From assembly GCA_000814665.1 (NCBI GenBank), contig JWIH01000017.1:62001-126000 (forward strand): DNA of 64,000 bases. The letters are read 5' to 3'. This DNA is from Pseudoalteromonas flavipulchra NCIMB 2033 = ATCC BAA-314. GTDB taxonomy: Bacteria; Pseudomonadota; Gammaproteobacteria; Enterobacterales; Alteromonadaceae. Of this stretch, positions 46,761-58,390 are shown piece by piece. The notes under the pieces were generated by a model. That model was not told the DNA's origin. It searched no databases and worked only from the letters and a program-made list of their open reading frames with translations. Numbering within the stretch: the first letter of the stretch is position 1; each line of letters begins with the position of its first letter. The position numbers were made by a program, and so were the translations under genes.

Positions 46761-47723
46761 CTAGCTAAAATGCTCAAAACCAAGCCCTGCGAGCTGGTAA
46801 GGTTGATCTTTTTTGAGCAATTGAATTTCGCCATTATTAGCCGTAATTTGGCCAATGCAAACTGGCTCAACACCATATTGCTTCAATCTGGTTTCCACGG
46901 CATTTTTGTTATTATCATTGACCGTGAAGAGTAATTCGTAGTCATCACCAAAACCGAGCGCGAGCCTCATGCGTGCATCTTCATCAAGACTTGAGCGCAG
47001 CGCATCAGACTGTGGGACTTTATCGGCATTTATCTTAGCGCCAACTAACGAGCTACGTAAAATATGCTTAAGATCCGCAAGTAGACCGTCTGAGATATCG
47101 ATTGCTGAGGTAGCAAGCCCTCTAAGCACTTGACCAGCTGCAACCCGTGGCGCTGGGTAGTGAAACTTTTCAAGCGCCGCTTTGTAATGTTTTGGCTCAA
47201 GCGTCCAGCCCTGCTTTCGCGCTTCAATAGCAAGCCCTGCGTCACCAAGTGGACCTGTTACATAAATCCAATCACCCACTCGCGCTCCTGAGCGCTTGAG
47301 TGCTTTACCAGTTGGTACAATACCTTTTGCACATACAGTGATAGTCAATGGACCTTGCGTTGTATCGCCACCTATTACTTGTACGTTATAGTACTCGGCG
47401 ATTTCATGCATGCCTTCGGTGAAGGCCTCTAACCACTCTAAGTCAGCGTTGGGTATGGTTAAACCAAGTGACACCCAAGTAGGTTCCGCGCCCATAGCAG
47501 CTAAGTCGCTAAGGTTTACCGCAATCACACGATGGCCAAGCGCCCGTGGTGGAATATCTTCAAAAAAGTGCACACCCGAAACTAGCGTATCCGTTGTTAC
47601 CGCAAGCTGATTGCCAGCAGGAACTGAAACCAAGGCGCAGTCATCACCGATCCCAAGCTCTACATCTCGGCGAATAATGCCACGGCCTTTAAAGTAGTGA
47701 TTGATTAGCTCAAATTCTTTCAT
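46761..47723 (-). CDS. thiL: Thiamine-monophosphate kinase
   Basis: 320 residues from the ATG at 47723 (MKEFELINHYF), the family's usual start. Motif VELGIGDDCALV near the N-terminus and GGDTTQGPLTITVCAKG are typical of the PurM/ThiL fold. It phosphorylates thiamine monophosphate to the diphosphate. No ribosome site precedes it: a transcription terminator ends four bases upstream, so expression needs readthrough or another start. It precedes pgpA. Confidence 0.96.
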   Translation of the reverse strand: MKEFELINHYFKGRGIIRRDVELGIGDDCALVSVPAGNQLAVTTDTLVSGVHFFEDIPPRALGHRVIAVNLSDLAAMGAEPTWVSLGLTIPNADLEWLEAFTEGMHEIAEYYNVQVIGGDTTQGPLTITVCAKGIVPTGKALKRSGARVGDWIYVTGPLGDAGLAIEARKQGWTLEPKHYKAALEKFHYPAPRVAAGQVLRGLATSAIDISDGLLADLKHILRSSLVGAKINADKVPQSDALRSSLDEDARMRLALGFGDDYELLFTVNDNNKNAVETRLKQYGVEPVCIGQITANNGEIQLLKKDQPYQLAGLGFEHFS

Positions 47724-47727
47724 ACAC

Positions 47728-47750
47728 AAAAAAGCCGGCCAAGGCCGGCT
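47728..47750 (-). terminator. Terminator between nusB and thiL
   Basis: On the minus strand, AGCCGGCC-TT-GGCCGGCT is an 8-bp GC-rich stem followed by six T residues. The T-run ends four bases before the thiL start codon. Confidence 0.9.
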
Positions 47751-47766
47751 ATTCCTATAGTAAAGC

Positions 47767-48177
47767 TTATTTGCGAATAAACTTAACCGCTTTGTCTAGT
47801 ACACCGTTAACGAATTTGTGACTCTCTTCAGCGCCAAACATTTTCGCTAACTCAATACCTTCGTTGATAGCCACTTTGTATGGCACATCTTCACGGAATT
47901 TAAGCTCATAAGCACTAACACGTAACACGGCAAGCTCAACCATATCCAATTCTTCAAGTGGACGAGCTAAATGCGGACGAATTGCTTCGTCTAGCTGCTT
48001 TTGGTTAACAACAACACCACGCGCTAAGTCTTTGAAGTATTCTACATCGACTTTAGTTACGTCGTTTTCGATCAGCATTTGCTGTTCGATATCGGCAATT
48101 GGGTTACCACTTAGCTGCCAAGAATAAATAGCTTGTAAAGCAAGTACACGTGCTTTGCGTCTAGCTGCTGGTTTCAC
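47767..48177 (-). CDS. nusB: Transcription antitermination factor NusB
   Basis: 136 residues starting at GTG with AAGAGG upstream. The helical family pattern [20 protein letters not shown] and [30 protein letters not shown] is present. It binds boxA RNA with S10 in rRNA antitermination. It follows ribH by 11 nt. Confidence 0.97.
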   Translation of the reverse strand: MKPAARRKARVLALQAIYSWQLSGNPIADIEQQMLIENDVTKVDVEYFKDLARGVVVNQKQLDEAIRPHLARPLEELDMVELAVLRVSAYELKFREDVPYKVAINEGIELAKMFGAEESHKFVNGVLDKAVKFIRK

Positions 48178-48188
48178 TGAGATTCCTC

Positions 48189-48653
48189 TTAAATTTGCTC
48201 TAGCACGTTCACCATTTCTAGAGCTCCAAGGGCGGCTTCTCCCCCTTTGTTGCCCATTTTAGTGCCCGCGCGCTCGATAGCTTGCTCAATGCTTTCGGTA
48301 GTAAGTACACCAAAAGCAACAGGGATGTCATAATCTAATGAAACGCTAGCTAAGCCTTTGTTAGACTCGTTAGCAACTAAATCGAAGTGTGGCGTACCAC
48401 CACGAATAATCACACCTAGCGCAATAATCGCGTCGTGCTCTTTTTTCATCGCAACGCGTTTTGCTGCTAGTGGTAGTTCAACCGCTCCCGGTACATATAC
48501 AACTGTGATATCTTCATCGCTAACACCACCGGTACGCTTTAATTCATCTACAGCGCCTTCAAGTAAGCTGCTACCGATAAAATCGTTAAAACGTGAAATG
48601 ACAATGGCAAATTTTTTGCCAGGAGCGTATTTATTACCTTCGATTACTTTCAT
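48189..48653 (-). CDS. ribH: 6,7-dimethyl-8-ribityllumazine synthase
   Basis: 154 residues. It condenses the pyrimidinedione with 3,4-dihydroxy-2-butanone 4-phosphate. Family pattern: [56 protein letters not shown] and [23 protein letters not shown]. It precedes nusB, and ribBA lies 116 bp upstream. Confidence 0.97.
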   Translation of the reverse strand: MKVIEGNKYAPGKKFAIVISRFNDFIGSSLLEGAVDELKRTGGVSDEDITVVYVPGAVELPLAAKRVAMKKEHDAIIALGVIIRGGTPHFDLVANESNKGLASVSLDYDIPVAFGVLTTESIEQAIERAGTKMGNKGGEAALGALEMVNVLEQI

Positions 48654-48769
48654 TAGATGTTCCTAATCTGTATGAGCAATTGCCAAATTGAGGCGCATGA
48701 TAGCACAGTAATGTGGCAATCGCCTACTATCTGAATATAGGCGATTGCGATCAATTTGGCATTTTGGAA

Positions 48770-49882
48770 TTATTTTGGTTCGACGTATTCAACCACTTCT
48801 AAGTGGAAACCAGACAGCGCATGATATTTTTTAGGTAGACTCATTAGGCGCATTTTCTGAATGCCTAAATCAGCCAAAATTTGCGACCCCACACCTACGG
48901 TGCGCGAAGTACCTTGGAATTTACGGTAGTTCACCTGTTCACCCGCATCTTCCGCAGCAAATGCCTTAACCAACGCTTCCATCTCTTCGCTGCGTTCTTG
49001 CTTACCAAGAATGACTAATACGCCTTCGTTGTCAGCAATGTGCTTCATGGCACTTTGCAGTGTCCAGCTTCTATCCGCGCTGCGATCTGAATGAAGAATG
49101 TCGTTAAACGTGCTTTGCAAATGCACACGTACTAAATTGGCTTCTTCCGATTTGATCTCGCCTTTTACCATCGCATAGTGAAGTTGATTATCAATGGTGT
49201 CTTTGTACGTCACTAGGTTAAACTCACCAAACTCAGTAGGCAGTTTACACTCTGCTACTTTTTCGATAGTGGTTTCGTTTAAGTTACGATACTCAATTAA
49301 ATCAGCAATGGTGCCGATTTTAATATCGTGTTCTTTTGCAAATACTTCTAGTTGTGGGCGACGTGCCATAGTGCCGTCTGGATTTAGAATTTCAACAATC
49401 ACAGATGCAGGTTCCAATCCCGCCAAACGTGCTAAATCACATCCAGCTTCAGTATGACCTGCACGCGTTAAAACGCCGCCTGGTTGCGCCATAATTGGGA
49501 AGATATGACCAGGTTGCACAATATCTTCAGGCACTGCACCTTTGGCAACTGCAGCTTGCACTGTACGAGCACGATCTGCCGCTGAAATCCCCGTCGTTAC
49601 GCCTTTCGCAGCTTCAATAGACAAAGTAAAGTTGGTAGAGAACTGAGCGCCATTGGTTTTCACCATTAGTGGCAAGTTCAGCTGCTCACAGCGCTCCTGT
49701 GTCATGGTCAAACAGATTAACCCGCGACCATATGTTGCCATGAAATTAATTGCATCTGGTGTAATGTGCTCTGCTGCAATGATCAGATCACCTTCATTTT
49801 CTCGGTCTTCATCGTCCATCAAAATAACCATTTTACCGGCTTTAATGTCCGCGATGATTTCCTCAGCACTATTTAAACTCAT
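48770..49882 (-). CDS. ribB: 3,4-dihydroxy-2-butanone 4-phosphate synthase fused to a degenerate RibA-like domain
   Basis: 370 residues. The N-terminal RibB domain is intact ([19 protein letters not shown] acidic motif, [14 protein letters not shown]). The C-terminal half resembles GTP cyclohydrolase II ([30 protein letters not shown]). It lacks the three zinc-binding cysteines of RibA, which would lie in that stretch. Cyclohydrolase II activity is therefore probably absent and must be supplied elsewhere; such RibB-degenerate-RibA fusions are common in gammaproteobacteria. No FMN riboswitch fits in the 28-nt gap upstream. Confidence 0.93.
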   Translation of the reverse strand: MSLNSAEEIIADIKAGKMVILMDDEDRENEGDLIIAAEHITPDAINFMATYGRGLICLTMTQERCEQLNLPLMVKTNGAQFSTNFTLSIEAAKGVTTGISAADRARTVQAAVAKGAVPEDIVQPGHIFPIMAQPGGVLTRAGHTEAGCDLARLAGLEPASVIVEILNPDGTMARRPQLEVFAKEHDIKIGTIADLIEYRNLNETTIEKVAECKLPTEFGEFNLVTYKDTIDNQLHYAMVKGEIKSEEANLVRVHLQSTFNDILHSDRSADRSWTLQSAMKHIADNEGVLVILGKQERSEEMEALVKAFAAEDAGEQVNYRKFQGTSRTVGVGSQILADLGIQKMRLMSLPKKYHALSGFHLEVVEYVEPK

Positions 49883-49910
49883 AGTTTTCCCATTTTTACT
49901 TTGTCTGTGG

Positions 49911-50567
49911 CTACTTTATAAAGCCAGCTTTCGCCAATAGACTGGTTGTGAGAGTGGACTCGCTGGCAGCGCTTGGCTCACCCTGAATTAGTCTTTCGAG
50001 GTAGCGGGCGATTTGGTCAACCTCTAGGTTTAATTTTGACCCGACTTGAAAACCTGCAATCGTCGTTTCTTGCGCCGTGTGTGGCACTATGGTCAATTTA
50101 AAGCGGTTTTGTTCCACGGCATTGACCGTCAAACTGATACCATCAATAGCAACCGAACCTTTATACGGAATATACTTCATTAGCGATGACGGCGCGGCTA
50201 ACCAATAGTCAGTCGCTCTGGCATTAGCGGTTATCTCAACCACTTCAGCAATACCATCCACATGGCCTGACACCAAATGACCGCCTAGACGTGAAATCGG
50301 CTGCAGTGCCTTTTCAAGGTTGACCTTCTGGCCTTGTTGGTACTCGGCAAAACGCGTCAAACTTAAGGTTTCGTTAGAAACATCGGCTTTGAAGCCATCA
50401 TGAAACTTCTCAGTTACGGTCAGGCAAACCCCGTTCGTGGCAATACTATCACCCAAGTTTACATCGCCCATATCAAGAGATGTCGTGGTCACACGAACAA
50501 TTAAATCGCCGCCCTTGAGCTGCAATTGAGTTAATGTTCCTGTTGCTTCGATAATACCTGTAAACAT
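49911..50567 (-). CDS. ribE: Riboflavin synthase alpha subunit
   Basis: 218 residues from [12 protein letters not shown], the invariant family start; the longer frame overlapping ribD was rejected. Two homologous barrel halves are visible ([23 protein letters not shown] and [27 protein letters not shown]). It dismutates two lumazines into riboflavin. It follows ribD by one base. Confidence 0.96.
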   Translation of the reverse strand: MFTGIIEATGTLTQLQLKGGDLIVRVTTTSLDMGDVNLGDSIATNGVCLTVTEKFHDGFKADVSNETLSLTRFAEYQQGQKVNLEKALQPISRLGGHLVSGHVDGIAEVVEITANARATDYWLAAPSSLMKYIPYKGSVAIDGISLTVNAVEQNRFKLTIVPHTAQETTIAGFQVGSKLNLEVDQIARYLERLIQGEPSAASESTLTTSLLAKAGFIK

Positions 50568-50568
50568 T

Positions 50569-51681
50569 TTACTTCTCTTTAGTCGCGATAAGTTTGAGAT
50601 CAGGCCCCACTTGGCAAACGTCGCCAAACACTAACTCTGGTATTTGCGACATGGCACTCAGTGGTGTGGTGTTAAACAGCCCTTTTCCAGCGCCAATTAT
50701 TTTCGGTGCCAAATAGACGATATATTCATCAATTAGCCCTTGTTCATGCATCACCCCCGCAAGGGTGGCACCGGCTTCTAGCCAAACATAATTACAGTGC
50801 TTTTCAGCCAGCTTGTTGAGCACGGCTTTTAGGTCGAGCTTACCGTTGATTTCAGGCACGACAATTTGCTCTACGAAATGAGGCCATTGCGCTGAATTAT
50901 CAATAGTACGGCGAAAAATAATCACCGGAGATGTAATTTTAAATAGCGCAAGATCTGGTGTCAGACGATTTTGTGAGTCAATAATCGCACGTATCGGCTG
51001 GCGTAGCTCAGATTGAGGATAATCGATGTCTTGCAAAGACTCCTCACGAACATTGAGTCTGGCGTTGTCTACCATAACCGTATCCGCTCCGGTCAAGACC
51101 ACACAGCTCTGCGCGCGGTGGCGCTGTACGTCTAAGCGCGCTTCCGCTGAGGTAATCCACTTGCTCTGGCCATTGTTTAGTGCGGTTTTACCATCAAGAG
51201 AAGCGGCAAGCTTACAAGTCACGAACGGCAACCCATACTCCATTCGCTTCAAGAATCCGGTATTCAGTGCCCTTGCTTGTGGCTCTAGCAAACCAAAAGC
51301 CGTTGCAATTCCTGCGGCTTCTAACATTGCCAATCCACGCCCTGCAACTTGTGGGTTGGGATCAACCATGGCAGCAACCACTCTGCTGACGCCTGCATCA
51401 ATCAGACCTTTTGCGCACGGCGGCGTTCTGCCATAGTGACTACACGGCTCAAGCGTTACATAGGCAGTTGCACCAGCGGCTTTAGCTCCAGCTTGCTTAA
51501 GCGCATGCACTTCAGCATGGCCTTCACCTGCTTTTAAGTGCGCGCCTTCGCCGACGATTTCACCGTCTTTTACGATCACACAGCCGACGTTTGGATTGGG
51601 TGTTGTGGTGTATTTACCGCGCTTTGCAAGCGTGATGGCGCGGCTCATGTAATCAAGGTCTTGCGCTGTGAACTGGCTCAA
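50569..51681 (-). CDS. ribD: Bifunctional riboflavin deaminase/reductase RibD
   Basis: 370 residues. The N-terminal deaminase domain has the zinc motif [12 protein letters not shown] with [11 protein letters not shown], and the C-terminal domain is the ribosyl reductase ([23 protein letters not shown]). The TTG start at 51681 overlaps the nrdR stop (TTGA). It catalyses the second and third steps of riboflavin synthesis. Confidence 0.96.
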   Translation of the reverse strand: MSQFTAQDLDYMSRAITLAKRGKYTTTPNPNVGCVIVKDGEIVGEGAHLKAGEGHAEVHALKQAGAKAAGATAYVTLEPCSHYGRTPPCAKGLIDAGVSRVVAAMVDPNPQVAGRGLAMLEAAGIATAFGLLEPQARALNTGFLKRMEYGLPFVTCKLAASLDGKTALNNGQSKWITSAEARLDVQRHRAQSCVVLTGADTVMVDNARLNVREESLQDIDYPQSELRQPIRAIIDSQNRLTPDLALFKITSPVIIFRRTIDNSAQWPHFVEQIVVPEINGKLDLKAVLNKLAEKHCNYVWLEAGATLAGVMHEQGLIDEYIVYLAPKIIGAGKGLFNTTPLSAMSQIPELVFGDVCQVGPDLKLIATKEK

Positions 51682-52127
51682 TCCCCCAACCTCGCAATTT
51701 CTTCACCAAACTCACGAATATCTTCGAAAGAGCGATATACCGAAGCAAATCGCACATAAGCCACTTTATCGAGCTTTTTGAGGGCTTCCATAATACATTC
51801 GCCAATCATGTCGCTTGGTACTTCGCGTTCACCAGTACCACGAATTTGAGATTTAATCTGGTGTACTACTTCTTCAATTTGTTCAGTGCTGACGGGACGT
51901 TTTTCCAGCGCTCGGTGCATGCCATTGAGTAACTTATCCTCATTGAAAGGCTCCCTGGTACCATCTTGCTTTATCACGCGCGGCATTAAGAGCTCTGCGC
52001 CCTCGAAGGTAGTAAAGCGTTCGTGGCATAAAATACACTCACGACGGCGACGGACTTGGTGGCCGGAAGCAACCAAACGTGAATCTATCACTTTGGTATC
52101 TTTGGCTGTACAGAATGGACAATGCAT
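51678..52127 (-). CDS. nrdR: Ribonucleotide reductase repressor NrdR
   Basis: 149 residues. The zinc ribbon [42 protein letters not shown] has the four cysteines in two pairs, followed by an ATP-cone domain (about 49-139). It represses ribonucleotide reductase genes when dATP is high. It heads the rib block, as in many gammaproteobacteria. Confidence 0.97.
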   Translation of the reverse strand: MHCPFCTAKDTKVIDSRLVASGHQVRRRRECILCHERFTTFEGAELLMPRVIKQDGTREPFNEDKLLNGMHRALEKRPVSTEQIEEVVHQIKSQIRGTGEREVPSDMIGECIMEALKKLDKVAYVRFASVYRSFEDIREFGEEIARLGD

Positions 52128-52145
52128 AGACGCTCTCGTTGACTC

Positions 52146-52177
52146 AAAAACAAAAAAGGCCGCTTGAATGCGGCCTT
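52146..52177 (-). terminator. Terminator of glyA
   Basis: An 8-bp GC-rich stem AAGGCCGC (52156-52163) and GCGGCCTT (52170-52177) with a 6-nt loop. On the minus strand it is followed by TTTTTTGTTTTT. Confidence 0.9.
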
Positions 52178-52212
52178 AATCATAACAAAAAACTGCTTTT
52201 TTGTGAGCGAAA

Positions 52213-53469
52213 TTATGCGTAAACAGGTAATTTAGCGCAAATTGCTTTTACTTTTTCTTTCACTTGTGCCTGTACAGACTCATCATTGATGTTGTCTAGT
52301 ACGTCACAGATCCAGCCAGCAAGCTCTTTCGACTCAGCTTCTTTGAAGCCACGACGAGTGATCGCAGGAGAACCGATACGCAGACCAGAAGTAACGAACG
52401 GTGAACGTGGATCGTTTGGTACAGAGTTTTTGTTTACTGTGATGTTTGCACGGCCAAGCGCAGCATCTGCATCTTTACCTGTGATGTCTTTATCAATCAG
52501 GTCAAGTAGGAACAGGTGGTTTTCAGTTTTGCCAGAAACCACTTTGTAACCACGCTCCTGAAGTACCGCAACCATAGCTTGTGCATTTTTAACCACTTGC
52601 TCTTGGTATGACTTGAACTCTGGCTGTAGTGCTTCTTTGAACGCAACCGCTTTTGCAGCGATAACGTGACATAGAGGACCACCTTGACCGCCAGGGAATA
52701 CCGCAGAGTTTAGCTTTTTGTAGATTTCTTCATCATCACAAGCAGAGATGATAAGACCACCACGAGGACCCGCTAGCGTTTTGTGCGTTGTTGTTGTTAC
52801 AACGTGTGCATGAGGCACTGGGCTTGGGTAGATACCAGCGGCAACTAGACCTGCAACGTGCGCCATATCAACAAGTAGGTAAGCGCCTACTTTATCAGCG
52901 ATTTCGCGGAACTTCGCCCAGTCAACGATCCCTGAATATGCAGAGAAACCACCGATGATCATTTTTGGCTTGTGCTCAAGTGCTAACGCTTCAACTTGCG
53001 CGTAATCGATTTCACCAGTTTCTTCGTTTAGACCGTACTGAATAGCATTGTACGTTTTACCAGAGAAGTTTACGTGTGAACCGTGCGTTAAGTGACCACC
53101 GTGAGCAAGGCTCATACCTAGCACAGTATCATGTGGCTGAAGTAGCGCTTGGAATACCGCCGCGTTTGCTTGTGAGCCTGCGTGAGGCTGAACGTTTGCG
53201 TAAGTCGAACCAAATAGCGCATTGGCGCGGTCAATCGCAAGTTGCTCAACCACGTCTACGTGCTCACAACCGCCGTAGTAACGCTTACCTGGGTAACCTT
53301 CAGCATACTTGTTTGTTAGCTGAGAACCCTGCGCTTCAAGTACACGTGGGCTACAGTAGTTCTCAGAAGCGATAAGCTCGATGTGCTCTTCTTGACGTGA
53401 AGTTTCTGCTTCAATCGCTGCAAATAGTTCTGGGTCAAAATCTGCAATATTCATGTTACGTTCTAACAT
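52213..53469 (-). CDS. glyA: Serine hydroxymethyltransferase
   Basis: 418 residues (E. coli 417), highly similar throughout. The PLP lysine lies in [17 protein letters not shown]. It interconverts serine and glycine with tetrahydrofolate and supplies one-carbon units. AGGAG precedes the ATG. The 257-bp gap upstream holds no gene; I see no riboswitch. Confidence 0.98.
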   Translation of the reverse strand: MLERNMNIADFDPELFAAIEAETSRQEEHIELIASENYCSPRVLEAQGSQLTNKYAEGYPGKRYYGGCEHVDVVEQLAIDRANALFGSTYANVQPHAGSQANAAVFQALLQPHDTVLGMSLAHGGHLTHGSHVNFSGKTYNAIQYGLNEETGEIDYAQVEALALEHKPKMIIGGFSAYSGIVDWAKFREIADKVGAYLLVDMAHVAGLVAAGIYPSPVPHAHVVTTTTHKTLAGPRGGLIISACDDEEIYKKLNSAVFPGGQGGPLCHVIAAKAVAFKEALQPEFKSYQEQVVKNAQAMVAVLQERGYKVVSGKTENHLFLLDLIDKDITGKDADAALGRANITVNKNSVPNDPRSPFVTSGLRIGSPAITRRGFKEAESKELAGWICDVLDNINDESVQAQVKEKVKAICAKLPVYA

Positions 53470-53687
53470 GGTTTCTCCTAGGTAAACGTAAGGGTATTTT
53501 TAAAGACAATCTAGCATCACAAGATAACCAGTTTGCCTATGAAATCAGCATGGGCATATTTAAGCAGGGATTGAATTTATTTCACACCCCTATCGCGATG
53601 ATATTTTTTTATTTAAACATTAATATTTTAAATAAGACAACCTAAGTTGCATTTGAAAAGCTAATATAGTCTTGAAATTGACCTTAT

Positions 53688-53712
53688 CTGAGTGGGCGTT
53701 CTACCCACTCAG
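53688..53712 (-). terminator. Hairpin after thrC
   Basis: A perfect 9-bp stem (CTGAGTGGG, 53688-53696, and CCCACTCAG, 53704-53712) with a 7-nt loop. No T-run follows on the minus strand, so it is a weak terminator candidate. Confidence 0.5.
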
Positions 53713-53726
53713 ACAGGCTCTCTGAT

Positions 53727-55010
53727 TTAGTTGAGTTTTGCTAACATTGCCGCCTTCAAAGCATCATAATCTGCACTAAGCGGCTCTGCCAAACATGGTT
53801 TTTGCAATGCATCGTTCAACGGTTTAGGCATATCAAGCTGCTGATTTAAAACACCTTCTACAGATTCTTTAAATTTCGCAGGATGCGCAGTGGCAAGGAA
53901 AATTCCGGTTTCATCCGCTTGAGAGTCCAGCGCTAATCCCTCGTAGGCTATCGCAGTGTGCGGCTCAGCCAAGTAACCTTTGTCATGTAATTCTTGCATT
54001 ACCGCCTGAGTCCGCGCTTCTGACACCGAACGTGAATAAAAGTCATGTTTGTTAAAATCCCCTCTTTCTAACATGATTTCAACACGAGGCCAGTTATTAG
54101 GTTTACTCACGTCCATCGCATTAGAGAGTGACTCTAAAGTGTCGTTTGGTTGCCACTCACCCGAGGCAATGTAACGGGGCACAGTATCATTTTGGTTTGT
54201 CGTGGCACTTAACTTAGCAATAGGTAATCCAATCGCCGCCGCAATCATTGCTGCACAGACGTTGCCGAAGTTACCACTTGGCACTGAAACATGTACTTTA
54301 TCACGCTGCGATTTAGGTAATTGCGCTAGCGCTTCAAAGTAATAACACACTTGTGCCACTAAACGACTGATGTTGATGGAGTTTGCCGAATTAAGACCAA
54401 GCTTTTGCTTTACTTCGTCATCAAGGAATGCAGACTTTACCATCGCTTGGCAGTCATCAAAGCTGCCATCTACAGCATAACAATGAATGTTTTTCCCAAG
54501 TGTTGTAAACAACTTTTGTTGGGCAAGCGAAATTTTGCCATGAGGATAAAGGATCACCACATCGACATTTTCTTTTTCGTAAAATGCATGGGCAACGGCG
54601 GCGCCCGTGTCACCACTTGTTGCGGTGAGGATAGTCACGCGCTCACCTTGATTAAACATGCTAATGCATTCCGCCATAAAGCGGCCGCCAAAGTCCTTAA
54701 ACGCCAGTGTTGGTCCATGAAAAAGCTCTAAACAATGCTGATTTTTAGCAACTTCGACTAACTTAGCTGGGAAATTAAAGGCGCGTTTTACCATCGCATC
54801 GAGCGTATCTCGTGGTAGTTCATCGCCAATAAGGTGATGTAGTACCTTGGCACTACGCTCAGCAAAAGGTAATTCAAGTAGTGCATCAACATCCGCAATA
54901 CGCTCAAATGTAGGAGGAAAAAAAACCCCTTGGTTACGACCTAAACCAATTTTTACCGCTTCAACAAATGAAACAACCTGATGTTCGTCTTTTAAATTCA
55001 CTAATTTCAT
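53727..55010 (-). CDS. thrC: Threonine synthase
   Basis: 427 residues from MKLVNLKDEHQ (start 55010), the family's usual beginning; E. coli has 428. PLP-binding lysine in LAFKDFGGRF, and SVPSGNFGNVCAAM binds the phosphate. It converts O-phosphohomoserine to threonine. Its ATG shares one base with the thrB stop (TAATG). Confidence 0.97.
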   Translation of the reverse strand: MKLVNLKDEHQVVSFVEAVKIGLGRNQGVFFPPTFERIADVDALLELPFAERSAKVLHHLIGDELPRDTLDAMVKRAFNFPAKLVEVAKNQHCLELFHGPTLAFKDFGGRFMAECISMFNQGERVTILTATSGDTGAAVAHAFYEKENVDVVILYPHGKISLAQQKLFTTLGKNIHCYAVDGSFDDCQAMVKSAFLDDEVKQKLGLNSANSINISRLVAQVCYYFEALAQLPKSQRDKVHVSVPSGNFGNVCAAMIAAAIGLPIAKLSATTNQNDTVPRYIASGEWQPNDTLESLSNAMDVSKPNNWPRVEIMLERGDFNKHDFYSRSVSEARTQAVMQELHDKGYLAEPHTAIAYEGLALDSQADETGIFLATAHPAKFKESVEGVLNQQLDMPKPLNDALQKPCLAEPLSADYDALKAAMLAKLN

Positions 55011-55948
55011 TACTTTTGATCCTTTAATTCTCTTGTGCCTTGCGCATCTAATCGGCAAATATGGCTAAAACCCGCTTCATTAATGTAATTTTGTTGCAAC
55101 CATTGCTGCACTGCATTTGCCTGTTGCTCAGACTTACAAATAGCAAATAGTGTGGGCCCTGCCCCTGAAATACTCACCAGCTCGGCACCTAAAGCTGGTA
55201 GCGCGTCTTTTGCCTCACTAAAGCCAGCAATGAGTGGCGCTCTCGCTTCCTCGGCAATACTGTCTTTCATCATCGACAGTGCTTTATCAAATTGACCTGA
55301 CTGCATCAATAAACAAAAGCCCGACAGTCGCTGGGCAAATTCCACCGTATGATGCAAAGAAAATTGCTGCGGTAGTGCTTGTCTTGCTTTCGCTGTATTC
55401 AATGCAAAGCCAGGATATGCAATAACATAAAACCAGCTTTCATCATGCGCAACGCTGATTGCTTTACTTGGAATGCAGTCCGCAGTCAGTTGTAGTCCAC
55501 CAAGGTAGCATGGCGTGATGTTGTCGTAGTGACGACCACCACTGACCTTTGCTTCAAAGTCGGCCATCAATTCAATGAGCGCCTCTTGGCTTAATTGCGT
55601 ATTGGCAAAATCATTGAGTGCAGCAAAAGCGGCAACCACAGAGCATGCACTTGAGCCTAAACCTGAACCAACAGGAAGGCCTTTATACAAAGTCATGGCA
55701 ACCGCCGGCATGTTGGGTGCCACATGCTGTTTGAAGTGCTGTAAACACTGAAACGCCAAGTTGTCTTTAGGATCGGCGGAGAGCTTTTCAGCATATGGAC
55801 CAATACAGTTGAACGTATCACGCTCTGCGGCTTCAACGCTGACCTGATCACCCAGTAAACTGCCATCAATAGGCTGGAGCGCGGCGCCAAGGGCATCAAA
55901 GCCAACACAAAAATTACCCATTGACGCTGGTGCATAAAACGTTTTCAT
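55010..55948 (-). CDS. thrB: Homoserine kinase
   Basis: 312 residues of the GHMP kinase family. The ATP-binding motif GLPVGSGLGSSACSVVAAFAAL is intact, and the C-terminal SISGAGPTLFAIC is the third family motif. It phosphorylates homoserine. It follows thrA by 5 nt. Confidence 0.97.
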   Translation of the reverse strand: MKTFYAPASMGNFCVGFDALGAALQPIDGSLLGDQVSVEAAERDTFNCIGPYAEKLSADPKDNLAFQCLQHFKQHVAPNMPAVAMTLYKGLPVGSGLGSSACSVVAAFAALNDFANTQLSQEALIELMADFEAKVSGGRHYDNITPCYLGGLQLTADCIPSKAISVAHDESWFYVIAYPGFALNTAKARQALPQQFSLHHTVEFAQRLSGFCLLMQSGQFDKALSMMKDSIAEEARAPLIAGFSEAKDALPALGAELVSISGAGPTLFAICKSEQQANAVQQWLQQNYINEAGFSHICRLDAQGTRELKDQK

Positions 55949-55953
55949 AACTC

Positions 55954-58368
55954 CTACCTCGACAGCGTTTTTAGGATATCAGCAAATACGCCTGCAGAGG
56001 TTACCTCTGCGCCCGCGCCATAACCTCTGATCACAAAAGGCTTTGGTTGATAATATTGGCTCAAAATAGCCAGTGCGTTTTCACCATCGCGAATATCGTA
56101 CAGAGCATGTTCTTTTTCTACCGCTTCAATGCCAACGCGGCATTTACCGTCAACAATTGAACCGACATAGCGTAGCACTTGGCCTTGTGCTTTGGCCGCC
56201 GCAATACGCGCTGCGAAAGCATCATCTAATTGCGGTAATTGCGCCATAAATTCATCAACACTGGCGCCCTCAGCAAACCCTTCAGGTAATACAGATTCAA
56301 CTTCAATATCACTGAGCTCCAACGGCAGTCCCGATTCACGGGCAATGATAAGCAGCTTACGAGCGACATCCGTACCAGATAAGTCATCGCGCGGATCTGG
56401 CTCTGTAAAACCACTCTGTTTAGCTTTCTCTGTCGCTTCCGATAGCGATAAACCATCCGACAATACGCCAAAGATATACGAAAGCGAGCCAGACAAAATA
56501 CCACTAAATGACAGCAATTCATCTCCTGCGCCAAACAGCAGTTTAAGGTTGTCTAATACAGGGAGTCCGGCGCCAACGTTAGTTTCGTATAGAAAGTGAC
56601 GACGCTTAGCTAGTGCAGCCTGTTGTAGTGACTGATAATACTCATAGCTGCCGGTATTGGCTTTTTTATTAGCCGCAACGACATGAAAGCCCGCATTAAG
56701 AAAGTCTAAATAGCCATCGGCAACGAATTGAGCCGCACTACAATCGACAATCACAGGGTTAATCAAATGATTTTGTCTAACAAACTGGCTCACCTGTTGT
56801 AAATCAAAGCCCGACTCCGCTTTCTCAAGCGCCAGCTCCCAGTTATCAAACGGTACGCCTTCTGGGTCTAAGTAACACTTACTTGAGTTTGCAATGCCAT
56901 AGAGATTCAAACGGATATTGCGTTTTTCAAGCCATACTTGCTGCTTATGAAACTGCTTCATTAATTCTTGACCCACTAGACCGCAGCCAATCAAGAAAAC
57001 ATCGATGGATGGCACGTGCGTGAAGAAGTTTTCGTGACACACTTTTACTGCATCTTGGCAAAGTTCACCGTCAACCACCGCCGAAATAGAACTCTCCGTT
57101 GAGTCCTGCGCGATGGCAACAATATTCACCTGAGCCTGCGCAAGTGACGCAAAGAATTTGGCCGCAAGACCTTTGTGCGCTTTCATGTTGTCGCCAACCA
57201 AAGTAACGATAGCAAGATTACGTTGCACTTCAATTGGGTCGATTAAACCTGCTTGCGTTTCAAGCTCAAATGCCTGCTCAAGCGCAGCCAGCGCAAGTGT
57301 TAAGTCTTGCTCATGGACACAGAAACTGATGCTGAATTCACAAGAAGATTGCGTAATAAGTACGATGGATACGTTATCTGCTGCCAGTGCAGAAAAGACC
57401 CGAGCAGCCATGCCAACCTTGCCTTTCATTCCAGGTCCTGCCACGGTCAGCATAGCCAGTTTATCAAGACTCGAAAGCGCTTTTACTGGAGCCTCGCCAC
57501 CGCCTTGAGCACAAATCAGTGAACCTGGCACTTCTGGGTCATGAGTATTTTTAATTTCACAAGGCACATCTGCTTTGGCGCAAGGTAAGATTGTTTTTGG
57601 GTGCAGCACTTTAGCGCCAAAATAAGATAGCTCCATGGCTTCTTTATAAGATAGCACGTCGACCTTAGTCGCTTTCTTTATCAGGCGAGGATCTGCACTG
57701 TAGACGCCATCAACGTCAGTCCAGATTTGGCAGATTTCGGCTTCAAGACACGCAGCAGCGACAGCCGCAGAGTAGTCAGAACCATTGCGACCAAGTGTTG
57801 TCAGCTCGCCCGCTTCATTGCTTCCTGTGAAGCCCGCCATGATATAAAAACGCGACGCTTGGGCACGCACCAACTCTGCAAAACATAATTTACTTAGCTT
57901 AAGGTCAACCTCGGCATCAAGATACCCGCCCTGCGTTTTTACACACGCGTCAGCACTAAGCGCTACTGAATCTGATTGCAGCATAGTGTCCATCAGCGCA
58001 ACGCTAATGCGTTCACCAAAACTAATAACATAGGCTCTTGCTTGATCTGGGCAATGTCCCAGTAACTTGGCTCCATCTAATTTATTCTTAAGTAATTCAA
58101 AGTCAGGCCAGCCTACAACACCACCGTACACCGCTTGTACTTCATCGTATAAGCCTTGGCTGCGGGAAGTAAATGACTGCCACTGGGAGTCAAACGCTTC
58201 TCCTCGTCCAGCCAAATCAGCAAGCTCAACGAGCTGATCTGTCATGCCACCGGGAGCCGACAGCACGATAAGCGCTTGTTGTTGGCCATGGTCTTTAACT
58301 AGCTCGCTGACTCTTTGTAAACAGGCAAAATCTTTGAGGGAAGACCCTCCAAACTTTAGTACTCGCAT
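55954..58368 (-). CDS. thrA: Bifunctional aspartokinase I / homoserine dehydrogenase I
   Basis: 804 residues from the second ATG ([11 protein letters not shown]). The first ATG (58371) is only 4 nt from GAGG, while this one has 7 nt and matches E. coli. The aspartokinase domain (1-about 280) is followed by two ACT domains ([35 protein letters not shown]) and the homoserine dehydrogenase domain ([48 protein letters not shown]). It catalyses the first and third steps to threonine and is probably feedback-inhibited. It is regulated by the upstream attenuator. Confidence 0.98.
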   Translation of the reverse strand: MRVLKFGGSSLKDFACLQRVSELVKDHGQQQALIVLSAPGGMTDQLVELADLAGRGEAFDSQWQSFTSRSQGLYDEVQAVYGGVVGWPDFELLKNKLDGAKLLGHCPDQARAYVISFGERISVALMDTMLQSDSVALSADACVKTQGGYLDAEVDLKLSKLCFAELVRAQASRFYIMAGFTGSNEAGELTTLGRNGSDYSAAVAAACLEAEICQIWTDVDGVYSADPRLIKKATKVDVLSYKEAMELSYFGAKVLHPKTILPCAKADVPCEIKNTHDPEVPGSLICAQGGGEAPVKALSSLDKLAMLTVAGPGMKGKVGMAARVFSALAADNVSIVLITQSSCEFSISFCVHEQDLTLALAALEQAFELETQAGLIDPIEVQRNLAIVTLVGDNMKAHKGLAAKFFASLAQAQVNIVAIAQDSTESSISAVVDGELCQDAVKVCHENFFTHVPSIDVFLIGCGLVGQELMKQFHKQQVWLEKRNIRLNLYGIANSSKCYLDPEGVPFDNWELALEKAESGFDLQQVSQFVRQNHLINPVIVDCSAAQFVADGYLDFLNAGFHVVAANKKANTGSYEYYQSLQQAALAKRRHFLYETNVGAGLPVLDNLKLLFGAGDELLSFSGILSGSLSYIFGVLSDGLSLSEATEKAKQSGFTEPDPRDDLSGTDVARKLLIIARESGLPLELSDIEVESVLPEGFAEGASVDEFMAQLPQLDDAFAARIAAAKAQGQVLRYVGSIVDGKCRVGIEAVEKEHALYDIRDGENALAILSQYYQPKPFVIRGYGAGAEVTSAGVFADILKTLSR

Positions 58369-58390
58369 CATTTTTCCTCATTCCAAAAAC

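Noticed and set aside
48663..48769. FMN riboswitch before ribH or ribBA
   Set aside because: The gaps (116 bp and 28 bp) lack the conserved RFN helices; the block appears to be expressed from further upstream.
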